Assembly (NCBI GenBank): GCA_003134655.1
Contig: PLBY01000068.1
Coordinates: 124,001-188,000, forward strand
Length of the DNA: 64,000 bases
Source: Acidobacteriaceae bacterium
GTDB taxonomy: Bacteria; Acidobacteriota; Terriglobia; Terriglobales; Acidobacteriaceae
Direction of reading: 5' to 3'
Part shown: in pieces, positions 53,472 to 61,270 of the stretch
Numbering within the stretch: the stretch's first letter is position 1
How the letters are laid out: every line of letters begins with the position of its first letter
Program-made: the position numbers and the translations under genes
Notes under the pieces: generated by a model
Seen by the model: only the letters and a program-made list of their open reading frames with translations
Databases searched by the model: none
What the model was told of the DNA's origin: nothing

Positions 53472-53996
53472 ATGAGCGTCAACGGAACCGCCGCCTACGG
53501 GATGTATCCTCGCAACGTTGCTTTGCCCGAGGTCGTCTATGCCTTGAATCGCGCAGGATTCGAAAACGAAGATATCTGCATGGTGCTTTCTCCCGCTCAT
53601 CCAGTTGCCACGATGGTGCGCGATGCCAGGATCCTTGACGCCAAACCCGAAGAGAGCGCAACCAGCGCCCGGATGATCGGCTGGTTTTCAGAGTTTGGAG
53701 CGGTTGTGATTCCGACGGTGGGATTCTTCATTCGGTCGCAGGCATTTTTCCACGCCCTGCTAATTGAACAGAACTTTCCTGCCATGTCTCGAGGATCGCG
53801 GACCTTGGTGGGTCTCGGTTTCTCTGAGGATGAGGCGAAGCGACTCGGACATCAGTTGTGCGACGTTGGCGCGATGGTCTATGTGTCATGCCCGGAAGAT
53901 GCCAAGGCCAACTCTGCCATCGAACTGTTGCGTCGTGCGGGAGCAAGAGAAGCGGCCAGCCTGGGAATGGCAAAAGCAGCGGAAGCGGCGGCCTAA
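53472..53996 (+). CDS. Hypothetical protein with central hydrophobic segment (general-stress-like)
   Basis: 174 residues, with ATG after CGGAG. An N-terminal region (LPEVVYALNRAGFENEDICM), a central hydrophobic part (WFSEFGAVVIPTVGFFIRSQ) and a C-terminal alpha-beta part (LVGLGFSEDEAKRLGHQLCD, VGAMVYVSCPEDAKANSAIE) recall general stress proteins of the YflT/DUF1269 type, where two halves flank a glycine-rich membrane-associated segment. The family assignment is tentative. Ala-rich end. It sits in the stress-microprotein cluster. Confidence 0.6.
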   Translation: MSVNGTAAYGMYPRNVALPEVVYALNRAGFENEDICMVLSPAHPVATMVRDARILDAKPEESATSARMIGWFSEFGAVVIPTVGFFIRSQAFFHALLIEQNFPAMSRGSRTLVGLGFSEDEAKRLGHQLCDVGAMVYVSCPEDAKANSAIELLRRAGAREAASLGMAKAAEAAA

Positions 53997-54232
53997 CGAC
54001 GGTTCCACGCGACACCCTCCCTCGTCCTCGGGTTCGGTAATTTCTTCCCTAATTGCTGTACTGCCGCGAGTCTCGGACTTAGGCTTGTGCGCCCTTCCTA
54101 TCACGCACTTAGATCGCCTGAGCCATCGAGCCGCGCGACTGGCATGCCACTTGCACTTCCCAGCTGTAGCCAACTGTTCGAGGCTGGAGAGCATCCATTC
54201 GCTACCTCGTTGGACAGGGAGGCTAGGTCGCT

Positions 54233-54637
54233 ATGAAAAGAAACCGTGTGTGGATTGAGATCGTGATGCTCGCCACAGCGATTGCCTGCGTTCTTGCGCT
54301 TTTGTTCGCAACCCTGGGGGCCGCTGCCGGCGTTGCGGTGGGTGCAGTATCTACTCCGCAACAGACTCCAACAACGACGGAGCGGCCGTATGAAGGCATG
54401 GTGACTTGCTCTCGCTGTGGCGCGAAGCATTCTGCGGCCCTCGGGCAAACTGCCTCGACTTGTATCCGGGTCTGTGTGCACGGGGGAGCGCAATTCGCAC
54501 TCGTCAGTGCCGATATGACCTACATCCTTGATGGCGACTTGGATGTACTGAAGAAGCTGGCCGGACAGCGTGCCCACGTCGTAGGCGAACTCCATGGAAA
54601 AACAATCACGATCTCGTCGGTGAGCGCGGAGACATAA
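54233..54637 (+). CDS. Exported four-cysteine protein related to the DUF5818-like group (paralogue 4)
   Basis: 134 residues, with ATG after GGGAGG. An N-terminal membrane helix (WIEIVMLATAIACVLALLFA) is followed by YEGMVTCSRCGAKHSAALGQ, TASTCIRVCVHGGAQFALVS, YILDGDLDVLKKLAGQRAHV and VGELHGKTITISSV. The strand order matches the DUF5818-like domains. It has an added C-x2-C / C-x3-C set that could bind a metal or form disulfides. The 54694 paralogue follows 56 bp later, so they may share a transcript. Confidence 0.75.
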   Translation: MKRNRVWIEIVMLATAIACVLALLFATLGAAAGVAVGAVSTPQQTPTTTERPYEGMVTCSRCGAKHSAALGQTASTCIRVCVHGGAQFALVSADMTYILDGDLDVLKKLAGQRAHVVGELHGKTITISSVSAET

Positions 54638-54693
54638 ACCGGTTACATCGTAGGTCCGCTGACCGGGCTTGAGACCTTAAGGGAGATGGTTGC

Positions 54694-55092
54694 ATGAAGA
54701 ATTTCTTAGTGCGGAGTTTACTGGCTGCAGCTGTAACTCTGGTCGCGTTTGCACTTTCATCATCTGCTCACGCGCAGCAGCCCGATGAGGATCGGGCGCC
54801 CGCTACTCCTCATCAGGCGCAAGCCCCGGCGACGCCGCAGTCGCCCCAACAGAACGATGCCTCAGCGCCCTCTTCTGGCGATACTCAAACCCAGGAGGCG
54901 CTGGCCTTCACCGGCCGCGTGATGAAACAGCAAGGTCAGCTCGTGCTGAAAGATCCCGTCACTAAAATGAGTTATCAGCTGGACGACCAGGCAAAAGCGA
55001 AACCGTTCGTCGGAAAACAGGTTAAGGTCACCGGCAAGCTTGAGATAAAGAGCAATACTATTCACATCGAGGGCATCGAACCGCTGTCGTGA
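54694..55092 (+). CDS. Exported DUF5818-like protein (paralogue 5)
   Basis: 132 residues, with ATG after AAGGGAGA. The signal peptide RSLLAAAVTLVAFALSSSAH is followed by a Pro/Gln/Ala linker and the beta domain AFTGRVMKQQGQLVLKDPVT, SYQLDDQAKAKPFVGKQVKV and TGKLEIKSNTIHIEGIEPLS. The YQLDDQAKAKPF segment is nearly the same as YKLDDQDKAKQF in the 52693 gene, which indicates fairly recent duplication. Function unknown. Confidence 0.8.
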   Translation: MKNFLVRSLLAAAVTLVAFALSSSAHAQQPDEDRAPATPHQAQAPATPQSPQQNDASAPSSGDTQTQEALAFTGRVMKQQGQLVLKDPVTKMSYQLDDQAKAKPFVGKQVKVTGKLEIKSNTIHIEGIEPLS

Positions 55093-55149
55093 TCACCTGG
55101 TTTCCGCTTCAGCGCGCGACGTTCGGCCCGCCCCAAAATCAAATCAATT

Positions 55150-55332
55150 ATGCCAACCAAAAACACAATTCGTCCTCAATACGATCTTCCTACCGCGGTG
55201 ACATTTCTCTTCGCGGGATTGACGCTCGGCTGGATGCTGACGCAGCTGTTGTCGCCGCTCCCCGAGGGCTCCGCGCGCCGCTGGTCGGTGTCGAGGCCCG
55301 TCCCGATCGCAGATGAGGTCTTGTTCGAATAG
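55150..55332 (+). CDS. Possible small membrane protein
   Basis: 60 residues. The segment RPQYDLPTAVTFLFAGLTLG then WMLTQLLSPLPEG looks like one membrane helix preceded by a D-L-P-T-A-V-T-F motif that I associate with small acidobacterial envelope proteins. No good ribosome-binding site is visible before the ATG. Confidence 0.45.
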   Translation: MPTKNTIRPQYDLPTAVTFLFAGLTLGWMLTQLLSPLPEGSARRWSVSRPVPIADEVLFE

Positions 55333-55481
55333 CTGCCAACGCCTAGCTCGGTCTGCTCCGATTGTGCAATCCGGACTGCCATACAGAGTTCTCAGTATTG
55401 TGCTTTGGTCCGGAATCCCGCTTAATGACTCTTGGGATCCTCGTACCGAAACGGAGGTTGGGCGCAGGTGAATGGCTGCCA

Positions 55482-55640
55482 ATGGAAACTGAACTCACCA
55501 CCGTTACCTCCGCTATGCCTGAAGATCTAGTGAACTCACAGCGCCCACTCTTCAGGCGCACCATCGAATTGTGGCCTTACTTGTTCATCGCTGTTTCCGC
55601 GACAGGGCTGGCTTATGTCGCCCTGACCGCTGCTCGCTGA
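55482..55640 (+). CDS. Possible small single-helix membrane protein
   Basis: 52 residues from the ATG at 55482. A polar start (METELTTVTSAMPEDLVNSQ) is followed by RPLFRRTIELWPYLFIAVSA and TGLAYVALTAAR, a single helix with positive residues on the inside. AGGTG lies 12 nt upstream, and an upstream in-frame ATG at 55425 is an alternative. No family recognised. Confidence 0.4.
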   Translation: METELTTVTSAMPEDLVNSQRPLFRRTIELWPYLFIAVSATGLAYVALTAAR

Positions 55641-55851
55641 CCTTGACGGGTTGAAGCGAGAAATCGATGAGCCTATCCACCTTTCACTTGCGGCTTGCCT
55701 GTAGAGCGGGTCGGTTGTCTCGGTGATTTGATGTGCCGTATCTACGGCATATGCCGGATATTCCCGTGGCTCCCGGCTTCGCATACTGAGCCTGGATCGT
55801 AGGCCGTCATGTTAATCGTCATTAACACTGGGGCCGGAAGGACTTAATCTT

Positions 55852-56457
55852 ATGTCGAAATCGAAACTTGCATTGCTATCCGCTGTACTGTGTTGTGCGA
55901 GCTGGGCGGTAGCGCAGACCGCCCCTTCAGGGGGAGCGCCTCCGGCGAGTGGTTCTGGAAGCGCAGGACAATCCTCAACACCCGGATCACCGGCGCCTCC
56001 GCCCGCGGGAAGCGCCACACCGCCCGCCAGCACAGCGACGCCACCGGCCAGCACCGCAACACCACCGGCTGGAACCGCGACGCCGCAAACTACTCCTGGA
56101 TCCACATCGCCCAGCGGAACTGCGAAGACAACGGTGCCCGGCTCGAACACGCCGGCAAGCCCAACTCCGGGAAGCACTACGCAACCATCCACCATCAATC
56201 CCAAGACGCCGAATAACCCTGGCAGTTCGCCCAGCGGCTCTCCCTGCGGAACGTTGCCAGGGAAGACCAATGGAACCCCGGGCTCCACGCCGAATTCGGG
56301 CTCCTCGAGTTCAAGTCCGTCGGCGCCAGGAAGCACAAACAGCCAAGGCAATAATGGAGGCACGTCTCCCAGTAACCCGGGGATGAGCCCCACGCCGGGC
56401 ACTCCGTGTCCGCCGGTCGCGTCTCCCAGCGGAAGTAGCACTTCGCCGCACGCGTGA
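55852..56457 (+). CDS. Secreted Pro/Ser/Thr/Gly-rich low-complexity protein
   Basis: 201 residues, with ATG after GGAAGG. The signal peptide SKLALLSAVLCCASWAVAQ precedes a disordered body with ATPPASTATPPASTATPPAG repeats and SPS/TPG runs. Two cysteines near the end (SPCGTLPG, GTPCPPV) could form one disulfide. A strong terminator follows. Such proteins may serve as extended linkers or matrix components. The opposite strand also has a 209-codon frame, which I treat as a composition-driven shadow. Confidence 0.7.
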   Translation: MSKSKLALLSAVLCCASWAVAQTAPSGGAPPASGSGSAGQSSTPGSPAPPPAGSATPPASTATPPASTATPPAGTATPQTTPGSTSPSGTAKTTVPGSNTPASPTPGSTTQPSTINPKTPNNPGSSPSGSPCGTLPGKTNGTPGSTPNSGSSSSSPSAPGSTNSQGNNGGTSPSNPGMSPTPGTPCPPVASPSGSSTSPHA

Positions 56458-56491
56458 GCGGGTAAACGGTCAGGAGATAGCAGAAAGTTTT

Positions 56492-56517
56492 GCGGGCCCT
56501 CTGGGCCCGCTTTTTTG
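56492..56517 (+). terminator. Rho-independent terminator of the Pro/Ser/Thr-rich gene
   Basis: Perfect 8-bp stem GCGGGCCC / GGGCCCGC (56492-56499, 56503-56510), 3-nt loop, followed by TTTTTT. Confidence 0.93.
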
Positions 56518-56554
56518 TCGCAGCCTCGCAGAAGACAAGTAGCATCTGACTGTC

Positions 56555-56704
56555 ATGCACCCGAATACAGATCATTTCCTCGATTACAGTTTGCGTATCC
56601 CGCCCGGGCCAGAGCCATTTCCTGTGCAAGAGCCCCCGGATCCTCCCGAGAACCCCGACATGCCTGTGCGCGAACCTGACCCGGAAGATCCTGGTCAGAT
56701 TTGA
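56555..56704 (+). CDS. Proline-rich 49-residue microprotein
   Basis: ATG at 56555 opens a 49-codon frame, MHPNTDHFLDYSLRIPPGPE then PFPVQEPPDPPENPDMPVRE, ending PDPEDPGQI. It is acidic and proline-rich throughout. Similar short P-P-x-x-P-x-M-P-V-R-E-P-x-P tails are, to my recollection, found in small bacterial proteins of unknown function. No strong ribosome-binding site is seen. Its frame-consistent composition supports it. Confidence 0.5.
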   Translation: MHPNTDHFLDYSLRIPPGPEPFPVQEPPDPPENPDMPVREPDPEDPGQI

Positions 56705-56725
56705 CGTGGCGTTGGGGGTATCTCC

Positions 56726-56890
56726 ATGATCGCGGGCAATCCAAGAGCGGGACGAACGATGACAACCATTGCCATCGTTCTCTTATTCCTGATGCTGCTG
56801 AGCGCCGCATTTGTTACCCGGCGCAAAAGAACAGACCCAGAAAAGGAGCCGCCTTTGCATCCCTCTACCGTGGTGGTGAGCCGGGGTTGA
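56726..56890 (+). CDS. Small single-helix membrane protein
   Basis: 54 residues (GGGGGTATC upstream); a second ATG at 56759 gives 43 residues. The helix TTIAIVLLFLMLLSAAFVTR is followed by a basic-acidic tail (RRKRTDPEKEPPLHPSTVVV). It follows the proline-rich microprotein by 21 bp. Function unknown. Confidence 0.5.
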   Translation: MIAGNPRAGRTMTTIAIVLLFLMLLSAAFVTRRKRTDPEKEPPLHPSTVVVSRG

Positions 56891-56939
56891 GCGGAGGAAT
56901 TGTCTCGAGGAGGTAATGAACGGCGCCGCCGTTAGCGGA

Positions 56940-57378
56940 TCACCGACTAGAAGTTGGGGACACCTTCCACAATTGAGCCAGCGCCTTGGCGGCATCCGAC
57001 AGTGCTCGCTTTTCTGCATCAACCGGCGACCAAGAGGCGCTAGTTCCAGCGCGCTGGGCGATCGGAGTACGGTACCGCGAGATCTGGCCTGTGAGGCCCG
57101 CCTGATAGATGTCGCGAACGGCGCCCTCGAAAGCACGTTTCAAATTCTTGGCAGGTGGGAGAGGGCGTTCCGCGCTTTTGCTTGGCATGAAGAAACTCGA
57201 CTTTCTCTTCCTCGGTTTTCAGCAATGTAAGACCAATGCCCGCACGCATCAATACAGCATTGCCCTCAACCAGAGGCATGCTTTTCCTAGCAACGGCCAA
57301 AATGTCATCTAGCTTGTTCTGCATTTTGCACAGTCGAAAGGAAACGCTGTGGAAGGGCACGCTGGCGCGCCCCTCCAC
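56940..57378 (-). pseudogene. Probable frameshifted gene downstream of the DUF892 gene
   Basis: Two minus-strand frames join to a plausible protein. From GTG 57378 (7 bases after the DUF892 stop) the first frame gives QNKLDDILAVARKSMPLVEG, then AGIGLTLLKTEEEKVEFLHA, and becomes Arg/Cys/His-rich soon after about 57180. A second frame (+1 relative to it) carries PSKSAERPLPPAKNLKRAFE, GAVRDIYQAGLTGQISRYRT and ALSDAAKALAQLWKVSPTS to a stop at 56940. Each half looks protein-like only in its own frame, so one extra or two missing bases near 57175-57195 is the simplest reading. Two overlapping genes are the alternative. Family not recognised. Confidence 0.45.
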
Positions 57379-57385
57379 CGCGCCG

Positions 57386-57940
57386 TTAAGCCGCTCGCCT
57401 GGATGTCCTCTTTTGCTTGGACGTCTGCCGGCTTTGTGTTTCTTCTGCCACCTGCCCTGCCTCTGCGTTGATCTGTTCCGCCAATTGGGTCAGTTTGTCA
57501 TCCGTTTGTTTTTCTTCCTGTAGCGTCTGCTCGATCAGGGATACGTGCTCGCTCTGACCCAGCAACTCAGCGAAAGCCCGCACCGTTCCGTAACCGGCGA
57601 TCTCATAGTGCTCTACCCTCTGAGCGGCACCAATCAGGGCGGCATCCATCACGGCATTCGCATAGCTCTCATGCATGGTCTCGGAGCCTTCTTTGACTAG
57701 GCCTTCCATTCCGAGGCATTTCTTGCCCGTCGGTTTTTCTCCCAGCATCTCGAAGATCTGTTCCAGCCGCGAGACGTGCTCCGACGTTTGCCGCAGGTGC
57801 TCCTCGAATCCTTGTCGCAACTCGGTGTTCGAAGAGGCCTTCGCCATTTTGGGGAGCGCTTTCACCATCTGGGTTTCCGCGCTGTAAAGATCTTTCAGTT
57901 GATCGATGTATAGCTGCCGCAACGAGTCCTTTCGCATCAT
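57386..57940 (-). CDS. DUF892 (YciE/YciF-like) ferritin-like stress protein
   Basis: 184 residues; the first of two adjacent ATGs follows AGGAGG, which decides the start over a longer in-frame option. The helices RQLYIDQLKDLYSAETQMVK, ALPKMAKASSNTELRQGFEE, HLRQTSEHVSRLEQIFEMLG and QRVEHYEIAGYGTVRAFAEL carry the Glu/His positions of the DUF892 four-helix fold, which can hold a di-metal site. A basic Gln/Lys/Arg tail follows. These proteins are induced by osmotic and stationary-phase stress in enteric bacteria. Confidence 0.92.
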   Translation of the reverse strand: MMRKDSLRQLYIDQLKDLYSAETQMVKALPKMAKASSNTELRQGFEEHLRQTSEHVSRLEQIFEMLGEKPTGKKCLGMEGLVKEGSETMHESYANAVMDAALIGAAQRVEHYEIAGYGTVRAFAELLGQSEHVSLIEQTLQEEKQTDDKLTQLAEQINAEAGQVAEETQSRQTSKQKRTSRRAA

Positions 57941-58382
57941 GTTCCTCCTGTTGGTGAGTTCCAGCGGCGAGGCGGACTGCCATGTACTGGATATGTTTCG
58001 AAAAGTATGGTTCTCCTCGACGGCAAGCAATACCCCGGATGCTGTATGGATGTTTATCGGTAAGAGCGCGGCCACAACGCCCTTCCACACAGGCTCCACG
58101 CCTGACCACCGAGGCCTATATCACCTGTATATTCAGCGGTTTGGTATTAGCCCTAGTGATTTGATTCTGAGGCCTTTTCCGGTCTTTTCTTTTTGACACT
58201 CGGGTAGATCCTGTATAGAGTGAACTCACTCCGCTCAGTAATCTCCGCTGAATCCCAGGCTCAGACAAGGGACACAAGCGGCCTAAAACGATTCAGGGTG
58301 TCCCGCCTGATAGTTGGTGCGATCCCTCTGTTTTGAATGGTTTAACAGTCTCAGATCACATTCCAACCGGAGAAAAGCCCGA
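57941..58382. other. Divergent intergenic region
   Basis: 442 bases upstream of the DUF892 gene (minus) and the secreted Ig protein (plus). It contains the candidate promoter at 58191-58219. No coding frame is convincing. Confidence 0.4.
58191..58219 (+). promoter_or_regulatory. Candidate sigma-70-type promoter for the secreted Ig protein
   Basis: TTGACA (58191-58196), 17-bp spacer, TAGAGT (58214-58219, four of six matches to TATAAT). It would give a leader of about 155 bases before the ATG at 58383. Confidence 0.4.
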
Positions 58383-59693
58383 ATGAAGAAGCCTGCCTTT
58401 ATTGCTATCCCTATTTGTGTGTTCGTGTTAGCAGCCGCCTCTGCCTTTGCCGGCGTGACCGTCACAAGTCCAACCAATGGCAGCACGGTGAGTACATCCG
58501 TGAATTTCGTGGCCTCGAGTTCCACCTCCTGCTCGAAAGGAGTTGCGTCGATGGGAATCTACCCGACCCCATACCAATTGGCATACACCGTAAACGGCGC
58601 AAGCCTGAACACCAGCCTCAACTTCAATCCGGGGACGTATAACGTCGTTGTGGAGGAATGGGATTACTGTGGCGGGGCGACCACCAAGACCGTGAACATC
58701 ACCGTCAAGACCGGGCAAAGTGCCGTCTACGTAACCTCGCCGGCGAACCACAGCACGGTCGGTTCGCCCACAAAGTTCGCTGCTACCGCGACGACTACCT
58801 GCTCTCTGGGCGTGGCCTCCATGGGGATTTACACGGCACCAAATCAGCTGGCGTATGTGACGAACGGCGCCAGCCTCAATACCAGCCTGACCCTGAGCGC
58901 CGGAACCTACAACACGACTGTCGAAGAGTGGGACAAGTGCGGCGGAGCCGCGACCACGCCCATCACCATCACCGTGAATTCTTCCGGACAGACTTTCTGG
59001 AACGTCCACAGCTCAGGCGGGTGGAACGGCTACGCTCAGCAGCCCCCGAACTACAGCGACTGCATCGGCTGTCTCCCCAGCGGGCCCGGAACCACCTGGG
59101 CCATGTACCAAAACATCAAGTTCCCAACGATGTCGGGCAACTCGACTCAATTCAACATTGGCGGGACGATGGACTATTCAGACGTCCTCTGGAACAACCA
59201 CCTGATCGGCGACCTCTCCTCCCAAGGCCTGCCCGACACCAACCACACGCTCGTGCCCACGCTGCACAACTTCACCTACGACGTTTGGTTCTACAGCAGC
59301 AATATCGGATCGTCGGAGGCGCTCGAGTTTGATGTCAATCAATTCTTCGACGGCATGGGATTCACCTGGGGACATGAATGCCGCGTCGAGGGCGGGAACG
59401 AGTGGGATATCTGGGACACGGTGACGTTGAAGTGGCTTCCTACGGGCATCCCGTGTTACCCGATGCAGAACGCCTGGAATCACCTGGTGATTCAGGTGCA
59501 ACGAACGTCCAACAACCAGGAGCTTTACCAGTCGATTACCCTGAACGGGCAGACCAACACTCTGAATTGGCAGTACGCGCCGTTCTCCGCGCCGGGTTGG
59601 TGGGGAATCACCGTCAATTTCCAAATGGACGGTGACTACAAACAGACTCCCTACACTGTCTACGTCGACGAGCTGAACTTCACGTACCAGTGA
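58383..59693 (+). CDS. Secreted protein with two Ig-like domains and a C-terminal jelly-roll-like domain
   Basis: 436 residues; ATG at 58383 with CCGGAGAA upstream. The signal peptide KPAFIAIPICVFVLAAASAF precedes two near-duplicate domains of about 85 residues: GVASMGIYPTPYQLAYTVNG with VVVEEWDYCGGATTKTVNIT, and GVASMGIYTAPNQLAYVTNG with TTVEEWDKCGGAATTPITIT. Each has one cysteine pair. The last 230 residues (WNVHSSGGWNGYAQQPPNYS, EALEFDVNQFFDGMGFTWGH, NAWNHLVIQVQRTSNNQELY) look like a concanavalin-like jelly-roll, so the protein may bind polysaccharide. This architecture is frequent in Acidobacteriota. Confidence 0.75.
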   Translation: MKKPAFIAIPICVFVLAAASAFAGVTVTSPTNGSTVSTSVNFVASSSTSCSKGVASMGIYPTPYQLAYTVNGASLNTSLNFNPGTYNVVVEEWDYCGGATTKTVNITVKTGQSAVYVTSPANHSTVGSPTKFAATATTTCSLGVASMGIYTAPNQLAYVTNGASLNTSLTLSAGTYNTTVEEWDKCGGAATTPITITVNSSGQTFWNVHSSGGWNGYAQQPPNYSDCIGCLPSGPGTTWAMYQNIKFPTMSGNSTQFNIGGTMDYSDVLWNNHLIGDLSSQGLPDTNHTLVPTLHNFTYDVWFYSSNIGSSEALEFDVNQFFDGMGFTWGHECRVEGGNEWDIWDTVTLKWLPTGIPCYPMQNAWNHLVIQVQRTSNNQELYQSITLNGQTNTLNWQYAPFSAPGWWGITVNFQMDGDYKQTPYTVYVDELNFTYQ

Positions 59694-59784
59694 GAACTCG
59701 CCGTTGTCCCAGGCCGAATCGGGTGATCTCAAAGCCCTGCATGAGATCACCTGGTCGCCGGTCCTGTTGCGAAGCAGTGCAACA

Positions 59785-60984
59785 CTATCCCATCTCGCTC
59801 GTCATGATGAACAGCGGCTTCATTTCAAAGCTCTTGTAATGGGGCCGGAGGCGCTCGATGTTGTACTGCGCCTTTACGTCGACGACCTTCTTGGTCGCGG
59901 TAACCGTATCGATGGGCATGTTGTCGTACCGGCCGTTTCGGAGAACGACAAGTCGTCCGTGGATCTTGCTCAGCAGCAAGTCGAGAGCGAGATTGCCATA
60001 GGCCATCGGGACGATCGAATCAATGGCGTCGGGATCGCCGCAGCGGACCAGGTAGCCCAGCTTCTGATTGATCGTGTCGATCGGTTTGCCGTTGTTGTAC
60101 TTGGGAGAAAGCTCCTTCAACTTCTCCGACACCAGATCTCCGATGCCGCCAAGTTTTTTGTGGCCAAAGGCGTCGGTGGTTTCAGCCTCGAAGATCATTT
60201 CTCCACCCTGGAACATTGCCCCCTCCGAAACCAGGACGACGGAATAGCGGCTGGGGTTCTTCCGTCGGTCCGCGACCAGTAATTCGGTGAGGCGCTCGAT
60301 GTCGAATTTGTGTTCCGGAATCACGCAGCGGTTCGCGGCTCCAGCCATCGTGGGCAGCATGGCCGTAAATCCCGCGTAACGTCCAAAGACTTCCAAAACC
60401 ATGAAACGTTCGTGCGAGCCGGCGCTGGTGCGCAGGCTGTTGGTCATGGAGATGGTTCGCGTGACGCACGTGCTGAAGCCGATGCAGTAATCGGTGCCGG
60501 GAACGTCATTGTCCATCGTCTTGGGAATGGCGACGACCTTCACGCCCTCTTGGTAAAGCCGCACGCCATAGCTGAGCGTGTCGTCGCCACCAATCGGGAT
60601 GAGGTAGTCGATGCCGAGCCAATCCAGGTTCTTCAATACTTCCGCGGTGAGGTCGTTCTTCTCGGCGTTATAGGCGGACTGCAGATGGGGCGGAACGCTG
60701 GCCTTCTTCACCTTGCTGGGATTCGTGCGCGAGGAGTGCAGAAACGTCCCGCCCGTGCGGCCGGTGCGGTTGACCAGATCCTCGGACAGCGTTTGAAAAT
60801 TTTCGCTGTTGTCGTAATCCTTTTCGCGGACCATGTCGACCAGCCCAGCCCACCCGCGACGGATCCCGATCACCTCGCAACCCTCACGCAGCGCGCGAAT
60901 GGTTACGGCGCGAATCGCTGGATTGAGGCCCGGTACGTCGCCTCCGCCGGTCAGAATTCCAATGACGCCCTTCTTCGTTTTCAC
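59785..60984 (-). CDS. 6-phosphofructokinase, pyrophosphate-dependent type by motif
   Basis: 399 residues from the GTG at 60984 (GAGG 8 nt upstream); a GTG 13 codons earlier also exists. Phosphofructokinase motifs: GVIGILTGGGDVPGLNPAIR, DYLIPIGGDDTLSYG, VVAIPKTMDNDVPGTDY (catalytic Asp in TMDND), and VLEVFGRYAGFTAML. In this family the second Asp of GGDD and Lys in PKT-x-DND mark enzymes that use pyrophosphate; ATP enzymes have GGDG and PGTIDND. It would phosphorylate fructose 6-phosphate reversibly in glycolysis. It lies downstream of the M16 peptidase gene on the same strand across about 290 bp. Confidence 0.9.
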   Translation of the reverse strand: MKTKKGVIGILTGGGDVPGLNPAIRAVTIRALREGCEVIGIRRGWAGLVDMVREKDYDNSENFQTLSEDLVNRTGRTGGTFLHSSRTNPSKVKKASVPPHLQSAYNAEKNDLTAEVLKNLDWLGIDYLIPIGGDDTLSYGVRLYQEGVKVVAIPKTMDNDVPGTDYCIGFSTCVTRTISMTNSLRTSAGSHERFMVLEVFGRYAGFTAMLPTMAGAANRCVIPEHKFDIERLTELLVADRRKNPSRYSVVLVSEGAMFQGGEMIFEAETTDAFGHKKLGGIGDLVSEKLKELSPKYNNGKPIDTINQKLGYLVRCGDPDAIDSIVPMAYGNLALDLLLSKIHGRLVVLRNGRYDNMPIDTVTATKKVVDVKAQYNIERLRPHYKSFEMKPLFIMTSEMG

Positions 60985-61270
60985 AGGTAATGCCTCGTTT
61001 TCTTTTGGCGGTCTTCGTTCCACTTAGACTGTGGAGCCGAGCCGTTAGTGGCACAATATTCTGATTCTCCGGGCGGAGGGCGGATGGGTCTGTGACCCGA
61101 ATCATGAGGGGCTGTGACGGTGGCACATCGGGTTCCTCGCTCCCCGCTGCTCCGTTCTTTGCGGATAGAACAGTATGGATGATGAAAAATCGGTCAGTCG
61201 ACGAGGAGCGCTATGCTACCGCGCCCCGCATCGACATTGAACCGTTGCTCATTCGCTTGTTGAAGCCGAT

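Noticed and set aside
55812..56441. 209-codon minus-strand Gly/Val/Pro-rich frame
   Set aside because: It is the complement of the Pro/Ser/Thr-rich secreted gene, which has a signal peptide, ribosome-binding site and terminator on its own strand.
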